Shown piece by piece: positions 10,207-20,284 of a DNA stretch of 64,000 nucleotides. Below the pieces are notes generated by a model. It was not told where the DNA came from and searched no databases. It saw only the letters and a program-made list of their open reading frames with translations. The stretch is from Pseudomonas sp. R84 (GTDB lineage Bacteria > Pseudomonadota > Gammaproteobacteria > Pseudomonadales > Pseudomonadaceae): positions 5,463,001-5,527,000 of the forward strand of contig NZ_CP019426.1 in assembly GCF_009834515.1 (NCBI RefSeq), read 5' to 3'. Within the stretch, counting starts at the first letter, position 1. Every line of letters starts with the position of its first letter. A program made the translations under genes and the position numbers.

Positions 10207-11458
10207 TCTGTCGGTCATTCGGTTCAGCGCCAACGGTCTGACCGGATCGCTGCTGCGCCGTGGCGTGTTGCGCCAATTGGCGCAACTCAAACACGGGCAA
10301 CTGCTGGTGATCGAGGATGGCGAACGGCTGATGTTCGGTACTCCGGGCAGTGCCTTGCTCGGGGAAATCCATGTGTTGGATCCGGCCGTCTGGGGCATGG
10401 TTGCCGGCAACGGTTCGATTGGTGCCGGCGAGGCGTTTATTCACGGCTATTGGAGTTCACCGGATCTGACGGCCGTGGTACGCGTATTCGTCAGCAATCT
10501 CGACGTGCTCGATGCCATGGAGGGTGGTCTGGCCCGACTCGGTCGGCCGTTGGTGCAAGGCCTGCATTGGCTCAACCGCAATACGCGTAAGGGTTCGCAG
10601 AAGAACATTGCTGCTCACTACGACCTGGGCAACGATCTGTTCGAGCAGTTTCTCGACCCGACCATGATGTATTCGGCGGCGCAGTTCCTTACGCCCGAAG
10701 ACAGCCTGGAGCAGGCGCAGTTGAATAAGCTGGAGCGGATCTGTCAAAAGCTCGCGCTCAAGGACAGCGACCATTTGCTGGAAATCGGCACAGGTTGGGG
10801 CAGCATGGCGCTCTACGCGGCGCAGAACTACGGTTGCCGCGTCACTACCACGACGCTGTCAAAAGAGCAGTATGCGTTTACCGCGCAACGCATCGAACAA
10901 CTGGGCTTGCAGGATCAGGTCACACTGCTACTCAAGGACTACCGCGACCTCACTGGCGAATACGACAAACTGGTGTCGATCGAGATGATCGAGGCGGTCG
11001 GTCACCGGTTCCTGCCGACCTACTTCAAACAATGCGCGCACCTGCTTAAGAGCAACGGTTTGATGCTGATCCAGGCGATCACCATTCGCGAACAACGCTA
11101 TGAACAAGCCAAGCGTGGCGTCGACTTTATCCAGCGTTACATCTTCCCCGGCGGCGCCCTGCCCTGCGTGCAGAAAATGCTCGAAGTGGTCAGCCGCGAC
11201 ACCGACATGAACCTGCTGCACATGGAAGATTTTGGCCTGCATTACGCAAAAACCCTACGCCTGTGGCACGAGAACTTCCGCCGCGCCCACGGCCGTTTGA
11301 GCGAGTTGGGTTACGACGATTATTTCCTGCGGCTGTGGGAGTTTTACTTGTGTTACTGCGAAGGTGGATTCCTCGAACGCACCATTGGCACCGCGCAATT
11401 GCTGCTGGCCAAACCGGCCGCAATGACCGCACCGCTGCTCGGACGCTTCGATGCTTGA
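10193..11458 (+). CDS. Cyclopropane-fatty-acid-synthase family methyltransferase
   Basis: The 421-residue SAM-dependent enzyme has an N-terminal domain (1-120) and a methylase core with LLEIGTGWGSMALYAA as SAM motif I, the conserved AHYDLGNDLF segment and VEMIEAVG-like SIEMIEAVGH. It methylates double bonds of phospholipid acyl chains. In this context it may instead be a UfaM-like enzyme that makes methylated unsaturated fatty acids. Start ATG 10193 follows AAGGAG. It is probably induced with the photolyase, which would adjust membranes to singlet oxygen stress (inference). Confidence 0.92.
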   Translation: MKSSSLSVIRFSANGLTGSLLRRGVLRQLAQLKHGQLLVIEDGERLMFGTPGSALLGEIHVLDPAVWGMVAGNGSIGAGEAFIHGYWSSPDLTAVVRVFVSNLDVLDAMEGGLARLGRPLVQGLHWLNRNTRKGSQKNIAAHYDLGNDLFEQFLDPTMMYSAAQFLTPEDSLEQAQLNKLERICQKLALKDSDHLLEIGTGWGSMALYAAQNYGCRVTTTTLSKEQYAFTAQRIEQLGLQDQVTLLLKDYRDLTGEYDKLVSIEMIEAVGHRFLPTYFKQCAHLLKSNGLMLIQAITIREQRYEQAKRGVDFIQRYIFPGGALPCVQKMLEVVSRDTDMNLLHMEDFGLHYAKTLRLWHENFRRAHGRLSELGYDDYFLRLWEFYLCYCEGGFLERTIGTAQLLLAKPAAMTAPLLGRFDA

Positions 11459-11942
11459 GCGTGTCGCCAATGCCTTGTTGTTCCAGATCGGCTGGCTGAC
11501 CTGCGTGCTCGGCGGCAACAGTTTGTGGTTGCTGGTCGCGTTGGCGGTGCTGGTGATTCATCTGCGCTGGATCAGCAGTTGGGCGGCTGAAGGCCGTTTG
11601 ATTTTGAGCGTGGTGATTGTCGGCACAGCCGTGGACAGTGTGTTGCGTGGTGTCGGGGTGTTCGAGTTTGAGGATCAGTCGCCGCTGATTCCGCTGTGGC
11701 TGATGCTGCTCTGGGCGCTGCTAGCGACCACATTGCGCCATTGCCTGCAATGGAGCGCCAGGCCGTGGTGGCTGGCCAGCGTGCTGGGCGCGGTCGGCGG
11801 CGCGTTGTCGTATTACGCTGGCGGGCGACTGGCCGGGGTGCAATTTCCCTATGGTGAACTGCCGACATTGATCGGCATCGGACTGCTCTGGGCACTGCTG
11901 TTTCCGCTGCTGCACTCCATGGCGCGGCGGTTGGTGCACTGA
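11451..11942 (+). CDS. DUF2878 integral membrane protein
   Basis: The 163-residue protein is almost wholly hydrophobic, with about five or six membrane segments, and fits the DUF2878 family. It overlaps the Cfa-like gene by eight bases and is the last member of the coupled run that began at the DUF523 gene. Its function is unknown; co-occurrence suggests a place in the same membrane lipid process. Confidence 0.85.
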   Translation: MLERVANALLFQIGWLTCVLGGNSLWLLVALAVLVIHLRWISSWAAEGRLILSVVIVGTAVDSVLRGVGVFEFEDQSPLIPLWLMLLWALLATTLRHCLQWSARPWWLASVLGAVGGALSYYAGGRLAGVQFPYGELPTLIGIGLLWALLFPLLHSMARRLVH

Positions 11943-11994
11943 GCGTCTGTCAGAGCTTTCACACGCACGGCGGCGACTGCCTTACACTGCCGCC

Positions 11995-12300
11995 ATGAAA
12001 ACCATTCCCCACCAGCAAATCACCGAGCCTGCAGTCACCTGCTCGACCTGCGCGGCGTGCTGCTGCCAGCTCGAAGTGATGCTGATCACCGACACCGGCG
12101 TGCCTGATCGCTTTATCGATACCGATGAATGGGGCGGCGAAGTGATGCTGCGTCTTGACGACGGCTGGTGCGCGGCGCTGGATCGCGACACGATGATGTG
12201 CACGATTTACGAAAAGCGTCCGCTGATTTGCCGCGAGTTCGAGATGGGCGCGCCAGAGTGCATTGAAGAGCGCAAAGGCATCACGACTGCCTACCGCTGA
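11995..12300 (+). CDS. YkgJ family cysteine cluster protein
   Basis: The 101-residue protein has two cysteine groups: CSTCAACCC near residues 16-24 and CTIYEKRPLICREF near 66-79. This arrangement is typical of the CxxCxxCC family (YkgJ), which is thought to hold Zn2+ or an Fe-S cluster. No function is assigned. It is separated from the light operon by 52 bases and ends just before a large palindrome shared with the convergent pagL gene. Confidence 0.88.
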   Translation: MKTIPHQQITEPAVTCSTCAACCCQLEVMLITDTGVPDRFIDTDEWGGEVMLRLDDGWCAALDRDTMMCTIYEKRPLICREFEMGAPECIEERKGITTAYR

Positions 12301-12308
12301 TTTAAAGC

Positions 12309-12384
12309 AAAAGATCGCAGCCTTCGGCAGCTCCTACAGGAGAAATCATTCCCATGTAGGAGCTGCCGAAGGCTGCGATCTTTT
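12309..12384. terminator. REPIN-type palindrome, probable bidirectional terminator
   Basis: Two 30-base arms, AAAAGATCGCAGCCTTCGGC... and its perfect inverse ending in GATCTTTT, flank a 16-base loop. It lies between two convergent genes and has A and T runs on both outer sides, so it could end transcription both ways. The same palindrome family occurs at 41829-41913. Confidence 0.75.
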
Positions 12385-12392
12385 GATCTTTT

Positions 12393-12911
12393 TTAGAGCG
12401 GCATCGTGTAATGCAGCGAGTAACTTTCTACACCGTCGTTGTCACTGGCCAGGCCGGCGTTGGAATAGTGTGTCGCACGAATCCCGACTTCATGCCCGCC
12501 ATTGAAACGCAGGCCAAACCCGAAACGGTCTTCGAACTGGAAAGAGCCGCCGAGGTTATTCGACTCGTACTTGGTGTTGGAGAACGCCGCGACGCCAATC
12601 CCCGCCTCGATATACGGTTTGACCGACTGACCGGCAAACTCGTAAACAAACACCGGCGAGAACGACAGGCTGTTGTTGCTCGACGTCTTGTCACCTTCCC
12701 AGTAGGTATAGGCGCCGCTCCAGTAACCGGTCAGACGACCGACATCACTTTGCAGCCAGCTCTTGTCCCAGTCGAAATTCATGCCCAGGCGGTACGTCAT
12801 GGTCGAGTCGCTGGTGGCCCCCACTGCGAACTCAACACCTGCCGCTTGTGCAGTAAAACTTTGCCCCATCAGTGCGGCCGCAATCGCGGCCAAGCAGAAT
12901 AGTCGCTTCAC
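12393..12911 (-). CDS. pagL: Lipid A 3-O-deacylase PagL
   Basis: The 172-residue outer membrane protein removes the 3-O acyl chain from lipid A. A signal peptide of about 23 residues ends at AQA-AG. The body is an eight-stranded beta-barrel with alternating hydrophobic residues and a terminal aromatic-rich strand. The catalytic His-x-Ser is seen as THYSNAG near residues 146-152. It faces the YkgJ gene across the palindrome and has an AT-rich 112-base gap from murI. Confidence 0.93.
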   Translation of the reverse strand: MKRLFCLAAIAAALMGQSFTAQAAGVEFAVGATSDSTMTYRLGMNFDWDKSWLQSDVGRLTGYWSGAYTYWEGDKTSSNNSLSFSPVFVYEFAGQSVKPYIEAGIGVAAFSNTKYESNNLGGSFQFEDRFGFGLRFNGGHEVGIRATHYSNAGLASDNDGVESYSLHYTMPL

Positions 12912-13023
12912 GTTGAAACTTCCTTTTCCGGAACGATCGTTTGGTTTTCTAGATAACTCTTCGCTATAGAAGCTAGCGCCTGCTTAGAAGTTCAGCTGAT
13001 TTTTTAGTTATTTCACAATTTTT

Positions 13024-13815
13024 TTACAAGTCAAAGTTTTGCACTTCGCCGGCACTCTGACCCAGTAGCGGCAGGATGTTTGTGAAGTACGCAGGATCAG
13101 CGCTGGTCCAGAATCTGACCGGCTGGTTCGGGCCGGCAGCGAGCAAATCGCGCTCCGCCAAAAGGCGCTGAAGTTGCCGCGCTACAGCAGCACCGGTATC
13201 GATCAGGCTGATCTCCACAGGGATCATCGACTTGAGCATCGGCTTGAGAAAGGGGTAGTGGGTGCAGCCCAGAATGATCGTGTCGCAACCGCTGGCCAAC
13301 AGCGGGTCGACATAACTTTGCAGCAATGCGCGCAACTCGGCGCTGTGCAGATCGCCGCATTCAATCAACTCGACCAGGCCGGGGCATGGCTGGGTGATCA
13401 CGCGTACGTCAGCGGCAAAGCGATCCAGTAACGCGGCAAACTTGGCGCTCTGCAACGTGCCGGTGGTGGCAAGCACGCCGACAACACCGCTGCGGGTCGC
13501 GGCGGCGGCAGGTTTGACCGCAGGCTCCATGCCGACAATCGGCCAGTCGGGAAAATCACGTCGTAAATCGGCAACGCCTGCGACCGTCGCCGTGTTGCAG
13601 GCCAGCACCAAGGCCTTGGCGCCTTGCTCACGGAAAAAACCGGCCATCACGCTGCAACGCTGACGGATGAATTCCGGGGTTTTCTCACCGTAGGGAATGT
13701 GCCCGCAATCGGCGACATAGAGTAGCGATTCGTTGGGCAGCAAACGCTGGACTTCCGCCAGCACCGACAGGCCGCCGACGCCGGAGTCGAACACGCCGAT
13801 CGGCGCTTCACGCAT
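13024..13815 (-). CDS. murI: Glutamate racemase
   Basis: The 263-residue cofactor-free racemase makes D-glutamate for peptidoglycan. Both catalytic cysteines are visible in their motifs, ACNTAT and LGCTHYP, and the N-terminus has [10 protein letters not shown] use ATG 13815 (MREAPIG); a longer reading frame adds 24 residues that do not fit the family. The start overlaps the moeB end by eight bases, part of the hemA-prfA-prmC-moeB-murI run. Confidence 0.96.
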   Translation of the reverse strand: MREAPIGVFDSGVGGLSVLAEVQRLLPNESLLYVADCGHIPYGEKTPEFIRQRCSVMAGFFREQGAKALVLACNTATVAGVADLRRDFPDWPIVGMEPAVKPAAAATRSGVVGVLATTGTLQSAKFAALLDRFAADVRVITQPCPGLVELIECGDLHSAELRALLQSYVDPLLASGCDTIILGCTHYPFLKPMLKSMIPVEISLIDTGAAVARQLQRLLAERDLLAAGPNQPVRFWTSADPAYFTNILPLLGQSAGEVQNFDL

Positions 13816-14563
13816 GGCGCGAACCACAGACGCTGCAACCCGGATCGCGCTTGACGCGCAACTCGCGGAAACGCGAACCCAAAGCATCGATCAACAGCAA
13901 ACGGCCCACCAGCGGCTCACCGAAACCGACCAGTACTTTCAACGCTTCCAGCGCCTGAAGACTACCGACCAGGCCGACCAGCGGCCCGACCACACCGGCC
14001 TCGCTGCAAGTCAGTTCGGCTTCGCTGCCGTGCCCGTATAAACAGTGGTAGCACGGGCTCTCGGCACGACGCGGGTCGAACACCGACAACTGCCCTTCGA
14101 GTCGAATCGCCGCGCCGCTGACCAACGGTTTACACGCAGCTACACACGCAGCGTTGACCGCTTCGCGGGTGGAGAAATTATCGGAACAGTCGAGCACCAG
14201 ATCCACCGCCGCCACGGCAGCCGCGAGAGAATCCTCGTCGAGCGCCTGAAGATGAGGGATCAGTTGGATTTCTGGATTGATCGCGGTCAGACGCTTGAGC
14301 GCCGAGTCGACTTTGCTCATGCCGACGCTGTCGGTGTCATGGATGATCTGGCGTTGCAGGTTGGTCAGGTCGACGGTATCGAAATCCGCCAAGTGCAACT
14401 CACCGACACCCGCCGCGGCCAGATACAAGGCAACCGGCGCACCGAGACCGCCGAGACCGACGATCAGCACGCGACTGTCCTTGAGCTTCAATTGCCCGTC
14501 GATGTCGATGTGTTGCAGCAGAATCTGCCGGCTGTAGCGCAGCAATTCCTGATCATTCAGCAC
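13808..14563 (-). CDS. moeB: Molybdopterin-synthase adenylyltransferase MoeB
   Basis: The 251-residue ThiF/E1-like protein activates the MoaD C-terminus for molybdopterin synthesis. Visible are the ATP loop [14 protein letters not shown], the [13 protein letters not shown] segment with conserved Asp and Arg, and zinc cysteines in CYHC and in CSVC at the C-terminus. There is no rhodanese extension. It overlaps prmC upstream by seven bases and murI downstream by eight. Confidence 0.93.
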   Translation of the reverse strand: MLNDQELLRYSRQILLQHIDIDGQLKLKDSRVLIVGLGGLGAPVALYLAAAGVGELHLADFDTVDLTNLQRQIIHDTDSVGMSKVDSALKRLTAINPEIQLIPHLQALDEDSLAAAVAAVDLVLDCSDNFSTREAVNAACVAACKPLVSGAAIRLEGQLSVFDPRRAESPCYHCLYGHGSEAELTCSEAGVVGPLVGLVGSLQALEALKVLVGFGEPLVGRLLLIDALGSRFRELRVKRDPGCSVCGSRHA

Positions 14564-15387
14564 GGCAGGCGCCCCAGACTGATGCGTTGATGGCCGCCCA
14601 GATCGGTGCGGCTGTGGACGTCTTCAAAACCGCGCGTCAGCAACAGATCACGCACGGCTTCGGCTTGATCATAGCCGTGTTCGAGCATCAGCCAGCCAGC
14701 GGCCTGCAGATGCTCCGGGGCCTGCGCAACGATCAGACGCAGATCGTCGAGCCCGTCTTCACCGGCGACCAATGCGCTGGCCGGTTCGAAACGCACATCG
14801 CCTTCAACCAGATGCGGATCGGCGGCGGCAATGTACGGCGGGTTGCTGATGATCAACTGAAAACGCTGACCTTCCAGCGCGCTGAACCAATGACTGCTCA
14901 GCACCGTGGCGTTGTTCAAATGCAGACGCTGGCGATTGCGTTCAGCGAGGGCCACGGCTTCGAGCACGCGATCCACTGCAGTAACTTTCCATGCAGAACG
15001 CTCGCTGGCCAAGGCCAAAGCAATCGCGCCGCTGCCGGTGCCGAGGTCGAGCACTTTGGCCGGCGTCGCGGGCAGCAATTCCAGCGCCGCTTCCACCAGC
15101 AATTCAGTGTCCGGACGCGGAATCAGCGTGTGCGGTGCGACTTCCAGATCGAGTTTCCAAAACCCCTGCTGCCCGAGAATGTAGGCCACCGGCTCGCCGC
15201 CACGACGCCGTTGCAGGTATTGGGCAAAGGTCAGCGCCGCTTCACTCGGCACGATGCGCTCGGGCCAGGTGTGCAGAAAGCTGCGCGACTTGCCCAGTGC
15301 GGCGGCAAGCAGCAACTCGGCATCCAGACGCGCAGTCGGTGAATCCGGCAATTCAGCGGCACGCAACAGGCTGGCAATGATGGTCAT
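14557..15387 (-). CDS. prmC: Peptide chain release factor N5-glutamine methyltransferase
   Basis: The 276-residue enzyme methylates the GGQ glutamine of release factors RF1 and RF2. The catalytic NPPYI is present (ISNPPYIA), as is SAM motif I, LDLGTGSGAIALALA. The gene starts one base after the prfA stop, so enzyme and substrate genes are in one operon. Confidence 0.97.
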   Translation of the reverse strand: MTIIASLLRAAELPDSPTARLDAELLLAAALGKSRSFLHTWPERIVPSEAALTFAQYLQRRRGGEPVAYILGQQGFWKLDLEVAPHTLIPRPDTELLVEAALELLPATPAKVLDLGTGSGAIALALASERSAWKVTAVDRVLEAVALAERNRQRLHLNNATVLSSHWFSALEGQRFQLIISNPPYIAAADPHLVEGDVRFEPASALVAGEDGLDDLRLIVAQAPEHLQAAGWLMLEHGYDQAEAVRDLLLTRGFEDVHSRTDLGGHQRISLGRLPC

Positions 15388-16470
15388 TTATTCACCTATC
15401 GCTGCGAGTTGGTCAGCCTGGTATTCGGCCAGCAATGGCTCGATCACCGCTTCAACGCCACCGGCAAGAATTTCGTCAAGGGAGTACAGGGTCAGGTTGA
15501 CGCGATGGTCAGTGACCCGGCCCTGAGCAAAGTTGTAGGTACGAATTCGCTCGGAACGGTCGCCGGAACCGACCAGCAATTTACGCTCGCTGGCGATGGC
15601 ATTGGCCGCCGCAGCGGTTTGTTGATCGTTGAGTTTTGCCGACAGCCACGCCATCGCCCGGGCACGGTTTTTGTGCTGGGAACGTTCTTCCTGACACTCG
15701 ACGACGGTGCCGGTCGGGATGTGCGTGATGCGGATCGCCGAGTCGGTGGTGTTGACGTGCTGACCACCGGCCCCGGAGGAGCGGAACGTATCAACACGCA
15801 AATCCGCCGGGTTGATCTCGATCGCTTCGCGCTCGTCCGGCTCGGGCAATACCGCCACGGTACAGGCCGAAGTGTGGATACGGCCCTGGGATTCGGTGGC
15901 GGGTACACGCTGAACGCGGTGCGCGCCGGATTCGAATTTCAGCTTGCCGTAAACGTTGTCGCCTTCGATGCGCGCGATGACTTCTTTATAGCCGCCGTGT
16001 TCGCCTTCGTTTTCCGAGAGGATCTCCACGCGCCAGCCCCGACGCTCGGCGTAACGCGAGTACATGCGGAACAGGTCGCCGGAGAAAATCGCCGCCTCGT
16101 CGCCACCAGTGCCGGCGCGGATTTCGAGAAAGACGTTGCGGCCGTCATTCGGATCCTTGGGCAGCAACATGCGTTGCAGGTCGGCTTCCAGGGTGATCAG
16201 CAACTCCTTGGCTTCGCGGACTTCTTCCACGGCCATTTCACGCATGTCCGGGTCGTTGTCCTTGAGCAGCGCCTGGGCGCCTTCAAGATCGCTTTGTACG
16301 CTGAGCAACTTTTTATAGCCTTGCACGACCGGCTCGAGTTCAGCGTATTCCTTGGAATAAGCGCGGAATTTGGCCTGGTCGGCAATGACTTCGCCGTCGC
16401 CGAGCAGCGCGGTCAGTTCCTCGAAACGGTCCTGGAGAACATCCAGCTTATTGAGCAGTGACGCTTTCAT
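15388..16470 (-). CDS. prfA: Peptide chain release factor 1
   Basis: The 360-residue factor reads UAA and UAG stops. The anticodon-like PAT sequence ([14 protein letters not shown]) and the GGQ peptidyl-release motif ([10 protein letters not shown]) are both intact. Its start overlaps the hemA stop by four bases. Confidence 0.98.
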   Translation of the reverse strand: MKASLLNKLDVLQDRFEELTALLGDGEVIADQAKFRAYSKEYAELEPVVQGYKKLLSVQSDLEGAQALLKDNDPDMREMAVEEVREAKELLITLEADLQRMLLPKDPNDGRNVFLEIRAGTGGDEAAIFSGDLFRMYSRYAERRGWRVEILSENEGEHGGYKEVIARIEGDNVYGKLKFESGAHRVQRVPATESQGRIHTSACTVAVLPEPDEREAIEINPADLRVDTFRSSGAGGQHVNTTDSAIRITHIPTGTVVECQEERSQHKNRARAMAWLSAKLNDQQTAAAANAIASERKLLVGSGDRSERIRTYNFAQGRVTDHRVNLTLYSLDEILAGGVEAVIEPLLAEYQADQLAAIGE

Positions 16471-17753
16471 TGCGGTTTTTTATCCGAAAAGCTATCCGGT
16501 GAGCCCTCAAGGGCAAAGAGTTCCTGAGCCATGGCCAGCGCATCGAGGCGGCCTTCGGCAGAAAGCTTTTTCAATTGCACGCTAGGCGCATGCAACAGTT
16601 TATTGGTCAGGCCACGGGCCAGTTGCCCGAGCACGTCTTCGGCGTTGCCACCGTTGGCGAGCAGGCGCAGGGCTTTTTGCAGCTCCTCATCACGCAGGCG
16701 TTCGCTCTGTTGACGATAGGCCTTGAGCACATCGACCGCCGCCAGCTCACGCAGGCGCACCATGAAATCATCGGCGCCGACCGAAACCATCTCTTCAGCG
16801 GCTTGCGCTGCACCCTGACGACTCTTGAGATTCTCGGCGACCACTTCGTGGAGATCATCGACGCTATAAAGGTAAACGTCGTCCAACTCGCCGACTTCCG
16901 GCTCGATATCGCGGGGAACGGCGATGTCGACCATAAAGATCGGTTTGTGCTTGCGCAGCTTCAATGCGCTTTCCACCGCGCCTTTGCCGAGGATCGGCAA
17001 CTGACTGGCAGTCGAACTGATGACGATATCGCTGCGCACCAGTTCTGCCGGGATGTCCGACAGCAACACCGCGTGGGCGCCGAACTGTTCGGCCAGCAGA
17101 CTGGCGCGTTCCAGCGTGCGATTGGCAACGACGATGCGCTTGACCCCCAGCTCGTGCAAATGGCGGGCGACCAAAGTAATGGTCTCGCCGGCGCCAATCA
17201 GCAGGGCCTGGCTGCGCTGCAAATCACTGAAAATCTGTTTGGCCAGGCTGACGGCGGCAAACGCCACCGATACCGGATTTTCACCGATGGCGGTGTCGGT
17301 GCGCACCTGCTTGGCCGCGTTGAATGTCGCTTGAAACAGTCGTCCCAGCAGCGGACCGATGGTGCCGGCCTCTCGGGCCACGGCGTAGGCCGATTTCATC
17401 TGACCGAGAATCTGCGGTTCGCCCAACACCAGCGAGTCGAGCCCGGAGGCGACGCGCATCATGTGACGAACTGCCGCATCATCTTCATGCACATAAGCAC
17501 TCGCGCGCAGCTCATCGAGACTTAAATGGTGATAGTCGGCCAGCCAGCGCAGCACGATATCGGCAGAAAGCTGATCCTGTTCTATATAAAGCTCACTGCG
17601 ATTGCAGGTCGAGAGGATCGCAGCTTCGCGGCTGTCGGTCAGTCGGCAAAGCTGCTGCAAAGCTTCCACCAGTTGCTCAGGGGTAAAGGCCACGCGCTCG
17701 CGGACGTCTACTGAAGCAGTCTTGTGGTTGATACCGAGTGCAAGGAAGGCCAT
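16467..17753 (-). CDS. hemA: Glutamyl-tRNA reductase
   Basis: The 428-residue enzyme makes glutamate-1-semialdehyde for tetrapyrrole synthesis. The N-terminus has GINHKTA and the active-site STCNRSELY with its conserved Cys near residue 50. The NADP domain has [16 protein letters not shown], and a dimerisation helix ends the protein. It is divergent from the TPR lipoprotein gene across 182 bases. Confidence 0.97.
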   Translation of the reverse strand: MAFLALGINHKTASVDVRERVAFTPEQLVEALQQLCRLTDSREAAILSTCNRSELYIEQDQLSADIVLRWLADYHHLSLDELRASAYVHEDDAAVRHMMRVASGLDSLVLGEPQILGQMKSAYAVAREAGTIGPLLGRLFQATFNAAKQVRTDTAIGENPVSVAFAAVSLAKQIFSDLQRSQALLIGAGETITLVARHLHELGVKRIVVANRTLERASLLAEQFGAHAVLLSDIPAELVRSDIVISSTASQLPILGKGAVESALKLRKHKPIFMVDIAVPRDIEPEVGELDDVYLYSVDDLHEVVAENLKSRQGAAQAAEEMVSVGADDFMVRLRELAAVDVLKAYRQQSERLRDEELQKALRLLANGGNAEDVLGQLARGLTNKLLHAPSVQLKKLSAEGRLDALAMAQELFALEGSPDSFSDKKPQ

Positions 17754-17847
17754 TCAAAGTCGCTGATGGTGACGTGAAGCCGGCAATTGTCCTACTTCGA
17801 AAGATTCAGAACAACTACCGCTGACTATTGTCCCAATCGTCAGCCCC

Positions 17848-17853
17848 TATAAT
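17848..17853 (+). promoter_or_regulatory. Candidate -10 for TPR-lolB-ispE operon
   Basis: A perfect TATAAT lies 82 bases before the TPR gene start. The -35 is not clear: CTATTG at 17825-17830 gives a 17-base spacing but poor match. The assignment rests mainly on the -10. Confidence 0.45.
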
Positions 17854-17935
17854 GGGCACAACTGAGACTCGGTTATGTTTGGCCGAAGGCTTGTGTCATG
17901 ATGATCCGACCGCAGGTTAGTCGTCCTCTTCCTAT

Positions 17936-19660
17936 ATGAATAGATCTTCCGCGTTGCTCCTCGCTTTTGTCTTCCTCAGCGGCTGCCAGGCTTTGGCTCC
18001 CGTGTCGACGGACGGTACGCCGTCGGTTGAAGACACCACGCCCGCGCCTGAAAAGCCCAAGGTTTACAGCTCGTTCAGCGAGGAAACCGTTTTCAGCCTG
18101 TTGAGCGCCGAACTCGCCGGCCAGCGCAATCGTTTCGACATTGCCCTGGATAACTACGTGACCCAGGCCATCAATACGCAGGATCCGGGCGTCTCCGAAC
18201 GTGCATTCCGTATCGCCGAATATCTGGGCGCCGATCAACCGGCCCTCGATACCGCGCTGATCTGGGCGAAAAATGCGCCGGACGACCTCGAAGCGCAACG
18301 CGCCGCCGCCGTGCAACTGGCACGCGCCGGGCGCTATGACGACTCGATGGTCTATATGGAGAAAGTCCTGCAGGGCAAGGGCGATACCCATTTCGACTTC
18401 CTCGCGCTGTCGGCCGCCGATACCGATCAGGAAACCCGCAACGGCCTGATGAAAAGTTTTGACCGTTTGTTGCAGCGTCATCCGAACAACAGTCAGCTGA
18501 TTTTCGGCAAGGCCCTGCTGTTGCAGCAGGATGGCGACAACAAAGCGGCACTGGCACTACTGGAAGACAATCCGCCGGAAGATGGCGAAATCGCTCCGAT
18601 TCTGCTGCGCGCGCGCCTGCTTCAGTTGCTGAACCGTGGCGATGAAGCGCTGCCCCTGCTGCAAAAAAGCATCAAGAAATACCCGGACGACAAACGCCTG
18701 CGCCTGACTTACGCACGCATGCTGGTCGAACAAGACCGCATGGACGACGCCAAAGCCGAGTTCTCCAGCCTTGTGCAGCAATACCCGGAAGATGACGAAC
18801 TGCGTTACTCGCTGGCCCTGGTCTGCCTGGAAGCCAAAGCCTGGGACGAAGCCAAGGGTTATCTGGAAGACCTGATCGCTCGTGAAAGCCACGTCGATTC
18901 GGCGCATCTGAACCTCGGTCGCATCGCAGAAGAGCGCAACGACCCGCAAGGCGCCCTCATCGAGTACGCCCAGGTCGGCCCGGGCAACGACTATCTGCCT
19001 GCGCAATTGCGTCAGGCCGATATTTTGATGAACAACGGCAAAACCGCTGAAGCGCAAAGCAAACTCGCCGCCCAGCGCGACGAGCAACCGGACTACGCGA
19101 TTCAGTTGTACCTGATCGAATCGGAAACCCTGTCTGCCAACAAGCAGGACGACAAGGCCTGGAAAGTCTTGCAGACAGCCTTGCAGCAGTATCCGGACGA
19201 TCTGAATCTGCTGTACACCCGGGCCATGCTCGCGGAAAAACGCAATGACCTGGCGCAAATGGAAAAAGACCTGCGCCTGATCATCAAGCGTGATCCGGAC
19301 AACGCCATGGCGCTCAACGCACTCGGCTACACCCTGTCCGATCGCACCACGCGCTACGCTGAAGCCAAAGTGCTGATCGAGCAGGCGCACCAGATCAACC
19401 CGGAAGACCCCGCCGTACTCGACAGCCTCGGCTGGGTGAATTACCGCTTGGGCAATCTGGATGACGCCGAGAAATATCTGCGTCAGGCGCTGGAGCGTTT
19501 CCCGGATCACGAAGTCGCCGCGCACCTCGGTGAAGTGTTGTGGACCAAGGGCAACCAGCGTGAAGCCAAACAAATCTGGGGCAAATTCCTCAAAGATCAG
19601 CCCGACAGCACCATTCTGCGCAGCACCATCAAGCGCCTGACCGGATCCGAGACTCTTTAA
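17936..19660 (+). CDS. TPR-repeat lipoprotein
   Basis: The 574-residue protein starts with a lipoprotein signal, lipobox LSGC at about residue 18. The remainder is a series of tetratricopeptide repeats, best seen from residue 80 to the C-terminus (for example ALDSLGWVNYRLGNLDDAEKY). It is probably tethered to the outer membrane facing the periplasm. A related gene stands before lolB in other Pseudomonas, with a suggested role in envelope assembly; the function is unproven. It is three bases upstream of lolB. Confidence 0.9.
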   Translation: MNRSSALLLAFVFLSGCQALAPVSTDGTPSVEDTTPAPEKPKVYSSFSEETVFSLLSAELAGQRNRFDIALDNYVTQAINTQDPGVSERAFRIAEYLGADQPALDTALIWAKNAPDDLEAQRAAAVQLARAGRYDDSMVYMEKVLQGKGDTHFDFLALSAADTDQETRNGLMKSFDRLLQRHPNNSQLIFGKALLLQQDGDNKAALALLEDNPPEDGEIAPILLRARLLQLLNRGDEALPLLQKSIKKYPDDKRLRLTYARMLVEQDRMDDAKAEFSSLVQQYPEDDELRYSLALVCLEAKAWDEAKGYLEDLIARESHVDSAHLNLGRIAEERNDPQGALIEYAQVGPGNDYLPAQLRQADILMNNGKTAEAQSKLAAQRDEQPDYAIQLYLIESETLSANKQDDKAWKVLQTALQQYPDDLNLLYTRAMLAEKRNDLAQMEKDLRLIIKRDPDNAMALNALGYTLSDRTTRYAEAKVLIEQAHQINPEDPAVLDSLGWVNYRLGNLDDAEKYLRQALERFPDHEVAAHLGEVLWTKGNQREAKQIWGKFLKDQPDSTILRSTIKRLTGSETL

Positions 19661-19663
19661 CTC

Positions 19664-20281
19664 ATGTTTTTGCGCCACGTTATTGTTTTCAGCTTCATCG
19701 CCCTGCTCGCCGGTTGCTCCGGTTTTGGCACTCGCGAATCGGTCGAGGGCCACGGCAGTCCAGCTCAATGGGCCGCGAACAAACAACAGCTGACCGGCCT
19801 CGACGGCTGGCAGATCGACGGCAAGATCGGCATCCGCGCACCGAAAGATTCCGGTAGCGGCACGCTGTTCTGGCTGCAACGTCAGGATTATTACGACATT
19901 CGCCTGTCCGGCCCGCTGGGTCGTGGCGCGGCACGCCTGACCGGGCGTCCGGGCAAGGTCTCGCTGGAAGTCGCCAACCAGGGCCGCTACGAATCGCAAT
20001 CCCCGGAAGCCCTGCTTGAAGAGCAGTTGGGCTGGAAACTGCCGGTGTCGAATCTGGCCTGGTGGGTGCGTGGCCTGCCGGCTCCGGACACTAAAAGCCG
20101 TTTGAATCTGGACGCCGACAGTCGTTTGGCCAGCCTTGAACAGGATGGCTGGAAAGTCGAATACACCGCCTACACCGAACAAAACGGTTACTGGTTGCCG
20201 GAGCGCATCAAGCTGCACGGCACTGACCTCGACGTGACGCTGGTGATCAAGACCTGGCAGCCGCGCAAGTTGGGGCAATAA
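19664..20281 (+). CDS. lolB: Outer-membrane lipoprotein receptor LolB
   Basis: The 205-residue lipoprotein accepts lipoproteins from LolA and inserts them in the outer membrane. It has a lipobox LLAGC, then a LolA-like half-barrel with [11 protein letters not shown] and DNRLxL-like beta strands. The protruding hydrophobic loop and the final strand KTWQPRKL are typical. It is in an operon with the TPR gene and ispE. Confidence 0.95.
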   Translation: MFLRHVIVFSFIALLAGCSGFGTRESVEGHGSPAQWAANKQQLTGLDGWQIDGKIGIRAPKDSGSGTLFWLQRQDYYDIRLSGPLGRGAARLTGRPGKVSLEVANQGRYESQSPEALLEEQLGWKLPVSNLAWWVRGLPAPDTKSRLNLDADSRLASLEQDGWKVEYTAYTEQNGYWLPERIKLHGTDLDVTLVIKTWQPRKLGQ

Positions 20282-20284
20282 CCC

